From the NCBI GenBank assembly GCA_015179125.1, contig WHVA01000257.1, positions 1-64,000 on the forward strand: a DNA stretch of 64,000 nt, given 5' to 3'. Numbering within the stretch: position 1 is the first letter of the stretch; each line of letters opens with the position of its first letter. The stretch comes from Gautieria morchelliformis (lineage: Eukaryota; Basidiomycota; Agaricomycetes; Gomphales; Gomphaceae). The notes below the pieces were generated by a model. The model was not told the DNA's origin. It was given only the letters and a program-made list of their open reading frames with translations, and ran no database searches. Shown here one piece after another: positions 22,763 to 34,390 of the stretch. The position numbers and the translations under genes are program-made.

Positions 22763-23058
22763 GAAATTTAGAATCACGAGATGCGTCACTCGCAGATTGC
22801 ATGCTCGAATTACTATGTTGTGCACATACCATGATTGCTGTTGGGAACGCACCAGAAGCCAGCATGTCGTTTATATACTATGTGAAGGCTACCTTCAATT
22901 GCAAGTTTGACGCAATGAATACCGAGACTCACTTTCTGTGTCTCTTCCTACATCCTCTCTGTCGACACCTTGGAATCTCAAATGCGGCAAAGTCTCAAAA
23001 ACTAGCGGATTTTATCAAAATTGCACTTGGCCTGGTTCAAGACATGGGTTGGAGTGAG
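22763..23058 (+). pseudogene. hAT transposase middle fragment in the palindrome loop
   Basis: Open on the plus strand. It reads SFIYYVKATFNCKFDAMNTE, then THFLCLFLHPLCRHLGIS and KLADFIKIALGLVQDMGWSE. This pattern (FLxPxxR followed by a GWSE-type motif) is typical of the region before the dimerisation domain in Agaricomycete hAT transposases. It sits exactly in the 296-base spacer of the inverted duplication. The orientation is opposite to the hAT N-terminal half at 23803-24390. Confidence 0.6.
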
Positions 23059-23802
23059 CAGATGGCAAGTCGGTTGTCGACGCCTAAGTATCTGCTATCG
23101 AGGCAATGCGGAGAGAAGCCTTGCTGTGTGCTGGAAGCGAGTCATTATGTCGGTAGTACACACTCACACTGCAGGCAGGGGAATACAAAGGAAGATAGGT
23201 CATTGATCTCGCCCAGTCATTTCAGCGCTCAGAATTCAAAAAGAACGCGATAGCACCGACAACGGAAGACTGAATTGGGACATCAGTCCTCTCAGAAGAC
23301 TGATGCCGGCAATTAAATTTGAACGTCGTGGCACTAGACGCCCATCATCCCGCTTGGCAGACGCGGAGCCCTGCTCCCACTACAAGATAAAGGAGGCGAG
23401 GAAGCCTGATTCCATATCCTCGCTACTCACAGCAAACACCCCACCTATCGAACAATCCATGACTGAAGAGGCCTGTCCATGGTGCCGCCCAACTGTCCCA
23501 CTGTAAGTCGCCCCACAGGATGAAGAGTGTCGGTTTTTGATCCTTCATCAGCACCGTGGAACAACACGTGGCACCGCATCACCACGAATGGTGCAGTCAT
23601 AATCATTTCAGACGCCGGCGGCATCAGCGCTGACCAATTGTTATTTAGGATGTCGTCCCAGAGGCTGACGGGACCTGGATCTCACGCCGCGCCGGGTGAG
23701 GGCGCACTACGACGACGTCTAGGAGACGGTCGCTCGGTCCTAGATCTTCTTGGTCCTATCAGGACCACCAAAAGTTACAGCGGCCTAGCGTTGGCCCTGG
23801 GG
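23059..23802. repeat. Right arm of large inverted duplication
   Basis: Mirror of 21995-22762, with the frames at 23303-23506 and 23527-23829 on the plus strand. The second frame differs from its left-arm partner where the 24-base indel falls. The outer edge (23802) abuts an hAT transposase reading frame exactly. Confidence 0.88.
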
Positions 23803-24390
23803 GGGTATGTACGTTGGTCGCAGTTTTGAGGTGAATTTATGGAAGTAAGGGCTTTACGAAGACAAGAACAATGTGTTTGTGTGCACCAGATAACTTGCCA
23901 TATAGCCCATGAGTCAATGTCATTTCAACTTGTGAATACCAACTTACCGCAGCAAGGCAAGATCTGCTTGTTGCTTCTCAGCCTCAGACAAGGGACGGTC
24001 AAAGAAGGTTTCCAAATTTGAGTCTCTTTTTCATTTGTGCTTTACAACGACAGCTTCAATTATGCCGCTGGACATAGATGCACTGTAAACTGTGACATCC
24101 CTTCCCACTGCGGTCATAATTGCCTCCCTGGCTAGCTGACATTCCTCTGCAGGCGCATGTGGACAAGACACTGGTTCAGAAACATGCAAAAAACAGTTCT
24201 TGTTACAATGCTCCACCAGTGCTGCATCGCTGGGGCAGTGATTGCATCGCCATTTCCACCGATTGGAGTTATTGGAAAGTTTTTCAACCTGAGTGAAGTT
24301 CCTTTCAACAAAGTCATTGGCACTGCGACCCTTTGGCTTCTGCTTAGGCTTCCGAAGTCCTCCACCTGGGGAAGACATTGCAGAGGGCAC
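23803..24390 (-). pseudogene. hAT transposase, N-terminal half (BED-type finger)
   Basis: Starts ATG at 24390. It contains NDFVERNFTQ and WKWRCNHCPSDAALVEHCNK, a BED-like zinc finger with Cys pairs, then EECQLAREAIMTAV. After an in-frame TGA at 24031-24033 (AAATGAAAAAGA, compatible with a mutated CGA) it continues ETFFDRPLSEAEKQQADLAL. An intron (GTAAGT...AAG) leads to YLVHTNTLFLSS and PYFHKFTSKLRPTYIPP, interrupted by a TAA. This is the standard order of the hAT N-terminus. The frame is cut at 23802/23803 by the inverted duplication. Confidence 0.72.
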
Positions 24391-24900
24391 AAGTTCGTTT
24401 ATTATTATTCATCGCTACTCAGGCTAGTCATTGAATTACTATACAGTAAGAGACCTTCCTTATGTAATCCAGGTTTGTGTCCCTCCCAGGCTCATTAATA
24501 TACCTGCTATTTTATAAACACACTGGTAGTCACTTACACAGAGTGTAGAGTAATCTATTTTACTTCTGCCATATTCTGCCAACACAATTCTGGTGGCCTG
24601 GCAAATGCCGCCGGCAGAATGGCACGGCAAAGTGTGGCAGCACTTGCCAACAACACTACCTGGCCCTCTTGGACCTGAGAGCCACATCGACGGGCGCTTC
24701 ACCTGGGCCCCGGGAACACGTGGGAGCTGGAGACTTCGATGTGAGAGCCATCTCTTCGATGACAGGTCCAAAGTACGGAGTGTGAGGCGGCGCCTCTCGT
24801 CGTCTTTTTTCCGCCTGCCACCCATCTTGAACACTGCGAACAATGAACAACGTTAAGGGCAGCGATAAGGGCACGGTAGCGTAAGTCCACGATCACTTCT
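24391..24900. other. Intergenic region upstream of the NLR gene and hAT fragment
   Basis: Lies between two divergently transcribed units and so should hold both promoters. ATTCTGCC/GGCAGAAT motifs cluster at 24568-24625. No TATA or CCAAT element stands out. Minus-strand open frames here have no recognisable domain. Confidence 0.4.
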
Positions 24901-24903
24901 CTA

Positions 24904-27900
24904 GTGAGCCAACTGTTCACTCTCCACCCCGAAGTATTCCTGCAGCAATCAAAGTTGCAGGAAAGACTCTTTTGTTTGCGCTGCCTATTGCAAACTGACT
25001 CTTGCCGATCGACAACAGACCTGAAATGCGATCACCTTCCCAATGTCTCGCTGTTCGGCAAGCGTCATAGTCGCTGCTTCGTGAAACTCTTCGTCGATAA
25101 GGATACCCAGGAGACTGACTTAGCTACGAGAGGTAATACTGCCTCGTGGAATAAGCCATTATATTTGTGCGTTTGATTCCAGTGTTATTGTCTCAATGTG
25201 ATCTTAAAATACATCCACAGCTTCGACTTGAATCGGTCTTCTGTATTGGAAATTGAAGTATATGGACATCATACCATCGGACATGATGACTACATAGGCG
25301 GTGCGAAGGAAAAAATTATGTTACTACTTGCGGGAGGAGCAACTGGAGGTCAGTCCCTTTCACTCATCGACGGAATGCACGTGTAAACATCGGACACAGC
25401 GGTCGTTGCTCCGAAACTGCGAAAACCGGATAAGGCAGGGAACATGCATGATGTTCAGACTGTCCTAGAGTTCACCCTCACGTCTTTCGCGACGTCCGAC
25501 GAGGCGCGGGAGGCCCGGTTCAGCGAAGCAGTCAGCGGAACGAAAGTGATCGATAATATGAACCCGGCGCCGCCCAGAATTATTGAAGCGGGGAATGTCG
25601 TCGACGGCATCATTTCCGCCGCCAATAATACTGTCATCCCGACAATGGCGGCTTGGGATCCACTCCTGGACAAGATCAAGCTGTTTACCGATATCGTGGA
25701 TGGGATCTCCGAGGTATGGTTCAAACGTCGGCGGCCTCCCAGGTCATCACATGTACAAGGTTTGCTTGATTATAGATCCATCCTTACGCGAAAATGGCAT
25801 GGTCTATCCTGTCTAGTGTACCAAAGGTAGATCTATCCCATGCACCAGCTGAGTTGACATATCTGACGTCTGGCCCAGGCGATCATTGCTCAGAGTGACC
25901 GGGACAATAGCATCAATGAGCTGGCGAAACTAATTGGAGATACCTATGCGTTCGTCGGCTTGGCAGAGCCGTTGAAGGAAATTGAATCGCAAATGCCACT
26001 TATCATATCCTTAACGAATCAGACGGTAGAGTGCAGTTACTTTATCCGCGACTATGCCAAAAGCAAGAACTTCTGTATGTTGAACCCGTTATGTCAGGTG
26101 GCCATGGCTGATGGATGACCTTTGTTCAGGGAAAAGAACCGCCAAAAATCTACGGTCGGATGTCGACACCACGGTCGCACAACACCAGAAAACCTTCAAC
26201 ACACTTAGGTCGGCGTTACAGGAACACGCCGTCATTCATACCGAGGTCAAAGTACTACGTGTTCTGGAGGCCGTGGGCGCCCTGTGTGAGTTTTCTGACT
26301 TTGGCCCTTTCCCGAGGCTAATATTGCAACCAGCCGTGGAAGTTCAGCTTAATGACATGCTGTATGCAGATGGAGCTGGATGCGATCCTAAAAAAGGCTG
26401 TTTGCCGGGTACTCGCGAGAATGTTATTGGGGAGATCTGCGATTGGGCCAACCAGGATAGCGACGACACCCCCCGGATATTTTTCTTGAATGATGTTGCA
26501 GGTGCCGGCAAGTCTGCAATTGCTCACGAGGTCGCTCGACGATTTGACAGGCTCAAACGTCTCGGATCGTCGTACTGTTTTGACCGCGATCGTCCGGCAG
26601 AGCGATCCCCCGACAACATCTTTAGCACTATTGCTCGTGATCTCGCTGATATGGACCCACCACGCAAAGCATCGTTGGCGAAAGTGGTCGGAGAGCAGAG
26701 AGCGCTTCGGACCACACGCATACCTCATCGGCAGTTCCAGAAGTTTATTCTAGACGCCGCCCATGGGCTAACGACCATCGGACCAACGGTGATCGTTATT
26801 GATGCATTGGATGAGAGCGGAGACCTGAAATCTCGCCAGGGTCTCTTGTCTGTCCTTGGCAACGAAGCTGCAGACCTGCCGCCTAACTTCCGTGTTCTCA
26901 TCACCTCCCGCGCCGAACAAGACATCCAGGGCGCCCTTCTTGGGAAGAAGCACGTGCTTTCCAGGTCCCTAAAGGATATTGACCCGAACCCCGCCGATGC
27001 CGTCACCCGCTATGTGAAAGATCAACTGGGTAACATTACGGCCCTCGAGCGCAAATGGCCCAACGATGACTGGTGTCGACGATTGGTTCAGAAATCTGAA
27101 GGTCACTTTCAATGGGCGTCCACGGCTTGTCTATTTATCAAAGGAGATGGGAAGGGTGGTCGCGTTGCTGTTGAGCAACTGGAGGAACTTTTAGTCAAGA
27201 ACCTCCGTGGGATGGATAACCTGTATCTCGGTATCCTCAAGCAGATATTCGGGGATGGCGATGGCTTGACGGACAAAGTCAAGCGTCGCTTTTGCTTGGT
27301 GATGGGGTGCATTCTGACTGCCCGAGAACCGCTCTCGATGTCTGCCCTGCAGAAGCTGTGCAATGGAGACGAGTGGGGCACCGAGGTTCATGCAATAGTT
27401 GGACCCATGGGGGCCCTGCTGAGCCTTCCAACTCAAGAATCTGACCCAATCAGTCTGCTGCACACGTCCTTTCGTGACTTCATGACAGATCGCGACCGGA
27501 GTGGACCATACTACATCGATACGTCTGATACATCTTCACACCATGAAAACCTTGCGCTCTCATCCTTGCGCGTGATGAAGGAGGAGCTTTGTTTCAACAT
27601 TTGTCAGCTAGAAACTTCACATTTGCGTAACGACGACGTTGTTGACCTCGCGACACGGACCACGAAGTATATATCCCCGCAACTTTCCTATTCTTGCCGT
27701 TTTTGGGCGGACCATATTCGCGCCACCACCTTTACGCCGGGTATAGGTGCAAATGTCAAGGAGTTCTTCGAGACTAAGCTACTCTACTGGGTAGAAGTTT
27801 TAAGTCTGATCGAGAAGGTATTCGATGCATCAGCAATGCTCTCGCCAGTAATGGACTGGAGTCAGGTGAGTGCCCAAGTTGTTATGAGCTCCGACGGGAG

Positions 27901-30221
27901 TCTAATGAATTTCAGGATAATGACATTACAGCATTCGTAACGGATACTCGCAATTTTGTAGCAACGTTTGGGAGTGCAATATCTCAGAGTGTTCCCCATC
28001 TCTATTTGTCAGCACTCCCGTTTGCACCTGAAAGGTCGAAAGTAGGCGAGACTTACCTCCCGCGATTTGCACGACTACTCCGGATCGAGACCGGGAAAGT
28101 GACCACGTGGCCACCCATTCAAACCGCCCTGGAAGGTCAGACGTTGCCCAGCTTATCGGTGGCATTCTCGCAGGACGGCAAGCGCATCGTTTCCGGGTCT
28201 GTTCACGGGACGATCCGTTTGTGGAATGCAGACACCGGGGAGCTCATTTCAGCACCATTCAAAGGCCACACCGGCAACATCTCGTCGGTTGTGTTCTCGC
28301 ACGACGGCAAGCGCATCGTCTCCGGGTCTTTTGACAACACGATCCGTGTGTGGAATGCGGACACCGGGGAGCTCATTTCAGCACCATTCGAAGGCCACAC
28401 CGACTGGGTCCACTCAGTGGCGTTCTCACCGGACAGCAAGCGCATCGTCTCCGGGTCTCGTGACAAGACGATCCGTTTGTGGAATGCAGACACCGGGGAG
28501 CTCATTTCAGCACCATTCGAAGGCCACACCGACTACGTCACATCGGTGGCGTTCTCACACGATGGCAGGCGCATCGTCTCTGCGTCTCATGGCAACACGA
28601 TCCGTGTGTGGGGTGCAAACAGCGGGGAGCTCATTTCAGCACCATTCGAAGGCCACACCGACTACGTCACGTCGGTGGTGTTCTCGCACAACGGCAAGCG
28701 CATCGTCTCCGGGTCTCGTGACAAGACGATCCGTGTGTGGAATGCAGACACCGGGGAGCTCATTTCAGCACCATTCGAAGGCCACACTGACTGGGTCCAC
28801 TCGGTGGCGTTCTCACCGGACAGCAAGCGCATCGTCTCCGGGTCTCGTGACAACACGATCCGTTTGTGGAATGCGGACACCGGGGAGCTCATTTCAGCAC
28901 CATTTGAAAGCCACACCGCCGGGCTCATGTCTGTCGCGTTCTCGCACGACGGCAAGAGCATCGTCTCCGCGTCTTTTTACGACACGATCTGTGTGTGGAA
29001 TGCAGACGCCGGGGAGGTCATTTCACCATCATTCGAAGCCCACACCGGCGCTGTCACGTCGGTGGCGTTCTCGCACGACGGCAAGCGCATCGTCTCCGGG
29101 TCATGGGACAACATGATCCGTATATGGAATGCAGACACCGGGGAGCTCATTTCAGCGCCATTCGAAGGCCATACCCACTGGGTCATGTCCGTGGCGTTCT
29201 CGCACGACGGCAAGCGCATCGTCTCCGGGTCTTTTGACAACACGATCCGTGTGTGGAATGCGGACACCAGGGAGCTCATGTCAGCACCATTCGAAGGCCA
29301 CACCGACTGGGTCCACTCAGTGGCGTTCTCACCGGACAGCAAGCGCATCGTCTCCGGGTCTCGTGACAAGACGATCCGTTTGTGGAATGCAGACACCGGG
29401 GAGCTCATTTCAGCACCATTCGAAGGCCACACCGACTACGTCACATCGGTGGCGTTCTCACAGGACGGCAAGCGCATTGTCTCTGGGTCTTGTGACAAGA
29501 CGATCCGCGTGTGGAATGCATACGGGGAGGTCATTTTAGGACCTTTCAAAGGCCACACTGGCATCGTCTCGTCGGTGGAGTTCTCGCACGACGACAAGCG
29601 CATCGTCTCCGCGTCTAATGACAAGAAAATCCGCGTGTGGAATGCATACACCGGGGAGGCCATTTCAGCACCATTCAAAGGTCATACCGAGATGGTCACG
29701 TCGGTGGCGTTTTCGCACGACGGTAAGCGCATCGTCTCCGGGTCTCATGACAAGACGATCCGTGTGTGGAATGCAGACACCGGGGAGCTCATTTCAGCAC
29801 CATTACAAGGTCACACCAGCCGGGTTATGTCGGTGGCGTTCTCGCAGGATGGCAAGCGCATCGTCTCCGGGTCTGATAATTGTACAATCCGTGTGTGGAA
29901 TACAGACACAGCGGAGCTCATTTCAGCCCCATTCCTAGGTCAGGCTTGTCAGTAGCTGTTATCTCGATTTGTCGGAACATGACGAAATCCCCTAATATCC
30001 TTTGCACAGGTACAGTGCCTGGGTTTCGACATGACTCACGGCTAGAAAATGGCTGGTTACTCAACTCTCCTTCAGAACTTTTATTCTGGGTTCCACCCTG
30101 GTATCAGTTAGGTTTGTGGTGGCCAGCGAATACCGCTGTTATCGCGAAGGTGACTACAAAGCTTGATCTCAGCCAGTTTGAGCATGGGACTTCATGGACA
30201 CAATGCAGAAGGGCTGCATGA
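24904..30221 (+). CDS. NLR-type protein: C2, NACHT, 14 WD40 repeats
   Basis: Eight exons join without a stop or frameshift: up to 25166, 25221-25348, 25400-25713, 25776-25826, 25879-26074, 26130-27865, 27916-29938, 30010-30221. Introns are 50-71 bases with GT-AG ends. The C2 domain has LPNVSLFGK and HHTIGHDDYIGGAKEKI. The linker contains IHPYAKMAWSILSSVPK. NACHT has Walker A DVAGAGKSAI (about 26495) and Walker B TVIVIDALDES (about 26790). WD40 repeats span 28141-29938, then a conserved tail ends ELLFWVPPWYQ and HGTSWTQC. The model gives about 1640 residues. The start is unresolved: the first-exon frame is open from 24880 but has no ATG, so a further 5' exon is likely. Such fungal STAND proteins act in self/non-self recognition or defence: ligand binding to the WD40 part triggers NTP-dependent oligomerisation. 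This copy looks functional. Confidence 0.85.
28141..29938 (+). repeat. Tandem WD40-coding repeats, 14 x 43 codons
   Basis: Fourteen units of 129 bases (one is three bases short) with the frame VAFSxDGKRIVSGSxDxTIR then VWNADTGELISAPFEGH. Units 2-4 and 9-11 are almost identical: about 179 bases from 28381 recur unchanged at 29284, exactly 903 bases (seven units) later. Fourteen units equal two seven-bladed propellers. High unit identity with variation at a few positions per unit is the known concerted-evolution pattern of fungal HNWD-type NLR genes. Confidence 0.9.
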
Positions 30222-30295
30222 GTTTCCCCAGGGAAAACACTCATTGATGGGGATATTGCATCTCCTGCTATCATAGTGATTTGACTTGCCATATT

Positions 30296-32487
30296 GTACG
30301 TGCAGTAACCCTCCAATAGTCTGTCTGCCTTTGGCAAAGTCTGTCCTGCAGCATATCTACTGTGTAAGCTAACAATTCACACAAGATCATCCAGAATTCC
30401 ACATATTGGTCCTGTTCTGTTGTCCTTGTGATACAAGGTACTAAGATAATACTCATTTATGCTTTTTTGAATTTCCTGCAGCTGTTGGCCCAGGGAACAG
30501 CTGGAAGCTAAACTGCGGATTCTGTGTGATCTTGAAAAAGGTAGCTTCTTCAGTGACTGTTCTCTGTTGAAAAAACCCCAGTAGACCCTCTACTGTCGAT
30601 TGCACACCCACTATGATCACATGCAATTGTAGACGAACACAAGCTGGAAGCTCATGGCCCCAACCTCAGGTACAGCCTAGGACACAATGGCTGATGCTAG
30701 CTTAGGTTCAGAGCCAAGGGAAATGGAAGATGGCAAGGTCATCATCCCTGCCATGTTCATCCCTCCAATTGAGGACCAACTATGTGTCGCCAAGCATGGT
30801 CAAGGAGAGGCCACCATACAGGAGACCAGTATCTCCCCCCTGCCAGTGGACAAAGGCAAGGGGAGAGAAACCTCCCAGTCATCCAATGGAAGAAGAGCCA
30901 GACCAGACTACATGTCGAGATGATGCTTAAGCAGTCAATCAAACATTGTTCCCTTTTGGGAACGATATAGCAAAAGACAAGCACCTGACGATAGTCAGAG
31001 CTTGGCATACTCAAGCTCAAGTTGAAATAGCTTGAGAGCGAACATTGTCGATGATGAGACAGCAGCAGCGATGGCAAAGCAGGTGCAAGAAGTGCTGCAC
31101 AGGAATATCCTCACAGGCCACAGGCACAAGCACATTGTTGGGAGGCTCAACGATATGGGGGTGGCCCTGAGAACATTCAGCAAGGAGTTCCAGCAAATTG
31201 AGGAGATCAGGCAACAGGATGCTGCCTCACTCAAAGATGTTCAAAATGCCCTTGTATTATGTAAAGAGCCCAGAGCCTGCAGCAGCCAGAGCTCACACCA
31301 GACAGCAACAAGTGAGAGTAGCCACCCTGCTGAGCACCGGCAACATGAGGAACAGGATTGGTGATTCATGCCATCTTGACCATCCCAGTCAAACAGGACG
31401 TATGATTCAGAGATGAATCATGCAGGTGGAAGCTGGCAGCCACCACAGGCAGCTGCAAGACAATCCAACAGATCATCAGAGAACAGGTCGTCTCAGAGGT
31501 GGACTCTGAGATGACAATGGTGAGCCAGGATCTCAAAGCCACACACACTGGAGACATGCCAAAATTTCCTGACTTTGAAAATCAACTGGAAACTCTAAGG
31601 ATATTCCACATTTCTTAAAAATTTCCCAGTTCATGAAATTGGATGAAAATTTAATGTTTTGTCAGAGTTTTTTGGCTGCAGGAAATCTTTCAAAAATTGT
31701 AAAATTATCTCCTAAAAACCTTCAAGAAATGCTCAGGAAACATTGAATTTACTCAGTTAGGAAATTCTATAGAAACACTGAGTTCTACAAAGTTTCCCTG
31801 TCAAATATTCAGGAAACCAACATTTTCATAGAATGTCTAAACAGAGGAAACTTTAATAAATATTTAGTTTCATAGAGGAGGAAATTCAGTGTTTCCTGAG
31901 AGTTTCTTGAAGATGTTGAGGTGATTATATTACAATTTTTGAAGGATTTCCTGAAGTCAAAAAACTCTGAGAAAACAATAAATTTCATCCAATTTCCTAA
32001 ATTATGAAATTTTGAGAGTATGTGGAATACCCTTAAGATTTCCAGTAGATTTCCAAAGTCAGGAAATTTTGCCATGTCCCCAGTGACACTGGCAGTGGAA
32101 GGAAGCTGCTGACATGTGCCACCACATGTCGGCCCTCAAGTTGCTAGCAAGGAATGCAGAGAACACTATGGCCCAAGGTCACACCACTCAGCAGCCTGAC
32201 AAGTAGCTAGAGCGTGCCATAGAGGAGGCGCAACAAGCAGTTGCAGCCTACAATCCGCAATGCAGGGCTGATGGGGGATACTTGCCATGAACCCCTGCCA
32301 GATGCCCATGCCCCAGATGCCCCAAGCTGGAGCCATGCCCATGCCCCTTCAGCAGGCCATAGGAAGGTGGAATGCCTGCAGCTCAAGTTCAGCATATGGC
32401 CAGTGGCTGCAATGCATGACAAGGACGAGGATCCAGAGCCAGATCCTGTCCATGCCTTTCTTCAACAGATTGATGAAGAGAGTGGGT
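30296..32487 (+). mobile_element. Family C gypsy fragment, copy 1 (degenerate)
   Basis: The left part (about 30296-30459) resembles the family C LTR, followed by the leader block TCTTGAAAAAGGTAGC and CCAGTAGACCCTCTACTGTC also seen at 47620-47690. Gag-like coding follows: MADASLGSEPREMEDGKVII at 30687, then IPPIEDQL, aligned with PPIEDEENPDHV in the other copies. A helical segment at 31032-31364 corresponds to the gag coiled region. The 3' part jumps to the stretch after the zinc knuckle (FLQQIDEE near 32460), so an internal deletion has occurred. It is broken by many stops and by the foldback element at 31546-32085. Confidence 0.65.
31546..32085. mobile_element. Foldback element with CACTG ends, copy 2
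   Basis: A 540-base AT-rich palindrome. The left end is CACTGGAGACATGCC and the right end GCCATGTCCCCAGTG. Comparison with the uninterrupted family C sequence (CGCACACTGGCAG at about 48630) places the insertion exactly here, with a 3-base duplication ACA. The ends and duplication length match 255-829. Confidence 0.75.
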
Positions 32488-32489
32488 AA

Positions 32490-34390
32490 ACCCTGTCAAA
32501 CCTGATCCAGGTAATGAAATACCTATACCCACCGACAGACAGTTCGAATGGGCCACTTACGTCTGATACCGTGATGTCTCCAATGTTGTCAGGTAGGTCC
32601 TCAGTCTTCCAGAAGGGTGCACAGGTCTGTTTCCTGTGCAGGCAATCGACACACTGGGGGATGGGACCGTGATGGACATCGGGTGAGAATTTCTTTGCTG
32701 TCTTGAGCCTGCGCATGGGTTCTAACATAGAGTAGCTAGTGTGAGCTAGCCTGTGGTGCCATAAGATGATCTCGGATGGTTTGGAGGAGTATCTCACCTG
32801 TTTGGGTGGGGCTTTATGTGGGGTAAGTGCCATGTAGGTGAACAGGTTATTGATTTTGGAGCCATGTGCGAGGATCCTGCCGTTGAGTGCCAGGGAGGAA
32901 AAACTCTTCCTGAATATCACATCAACATTTGAACTCGTCATGCGCCCGATGGACAACAAATTTGCCTGTAGCTTCAGCGCGTATATGACGTCGGTCAGGG
33001 TGATAGGTACCTTGGGAGGTCAAACTGTGGATCTGACACGATATTGATGTGTATGGTGCCGCTCTTGTTAGCAGTGAAAGCGTCCCTGCTCGCGGTCTTG
33101 ATGGTGACGGGGGTGATGTCATGGATCAATGTGAACAGGTCCAGGTTGCCTGACAGATGGCTGGAGGCAGTGGAGTCGATGAGCCAGGTGTGAGAGTCTG
33201 CGATCATTGATGTCAAAGCAACGGTGTGTGCAGCAGTCACTATTTTGGGTACAGTTTCATGTGATACCTCTAGTGCATTGGCAACCATGACAATGTTCTT
33301 CGTCTGTCCGGCCATCTGTGCCACCGTGTCCTGCCTGGTTGCAGGGTCTGCTGTTGGACAATGGGTGAGGGGACAGCATAGTTCAAGGGGGTCTGAACTG
33401 GTAAGTTGGACTGTCCTTGATTCTGTCTCCAGGGTGTCTGCCCAGACAAACCACCCCCTGGAGAGTAACAGTGTGATGCCGAATGACTGGACTTTCCACA
33501 GTTATTACAGTGGTAAAATGGTTTCTGATTGAGCCGAGGTGCATGACCTCTCTGTGGGTGATTGAATTGTCCATGATTCTGGTGCTGAAAAGCTGGGCTA
33601 TGACTCGTGTGATTAGCAGAGCAGTTCGGTCTAGATTGCGCAATAAATGCCGTCGCGGCTTGGCTGGACATCTCCAACGTGTTTAGGTTGGCCTCATGTG
33701 CCTCGAGCCGTTCCTTGATCACGTCGGGGTCATGTGTGATCATTCTGATGGTCTGGGAGATTGGTCTCCATGATTCAGGCACGTTATGGAGGATGGTGGC
33801 CATGTGAGTGGAGTCTGTGTTAGAAAAGCAGCAATGCACTTGATAGCAAAACGATGATGCACAACAGCAGGTTACAACTGCACAAGCAATTAATGCACAT
33901 CCAGTACTAATTTATAAACTATTCCTCAGTGTCTCAGCCTGACACAATGAGTGATGCCAACATGACGTCGCTTGCACATCAACAGTCTGCTACTATCTCA
34001 CCCATCTTCTTTAACTGACTCCTGAACTCTTTCATTGTGGGCAGGTATGAGATGACAGACTGTCCCCCGAGCATATGGTGATTGTCATACTATGTCCTGA
34101 CGATGCTGATCTTGCTCGGGTCGGTGGATTCGAACCTCTTGATCAGTACCTTCCATGCCTCGCGCGCGACGTCGGTGTCATCGATGGCGGTCTGTAACTT
34201 GGGGGATATACACAGCACCACTTGGTTGTATGCCATGTTTTTCCTGTTGTTCCACTCATCGACAAGCTGCGAGAGCAGGATTGCTCATACATGAGTGATG
34301 TTGTTGGTCATGGTGACAATCTGGTTGGCGGTTGATGGCAGAAGGTCGGTGTCAGTAATGTTAGCGTAAAGTCTACGATCTCTCACCATG
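32490..34390 (-). pseudogene. Ty1/copia fragment: gag, protease, start of integrase
   Basis: On the minus strand: gag (AYNQVVLCISPKLQTAIDDT, WKVLIKRFESTDPSKI) at about 34290-34080. A gap of about 190 bases with GT-AG edges follows, which may be an intron. Then comes the rest of gag with zinc knuckle CNNCGKSSHSASHC (about 33500). The protease has IDSTASSHLSGNLD where DSG/DSA is expected, and the pre-integrase region has LWHHRLAHTSYSML and CVDCLHRKQTC. Integrase is cut off at about 32490. Many stops. It lies head to tail against family C copy 1, so it is a truncated insertion. Confidence 0.72.

Noticed and set aside
24460-24843. 127-codon minus-strand frame upstream of the NLR gene
   Set aside because: No recognisable domain, and it overlaps a plus-strand frame of similar quality; probably chance.
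24904-25176. Translation from a GTG at 24904 as the true NLR start
   Set aside because: A GTG start would be exceptional in a nuclear fungal gene; I kept the coordinate only as the visible open extent.
28203-29678. Long minus-strand and alternate-frame open stretches across the WD40 region
   Set aside because: They repeat every 129 bases and simply mirror the WD40 repeats; their peptides (for example MWPSNGAEMSS) are shadows of the real frame.
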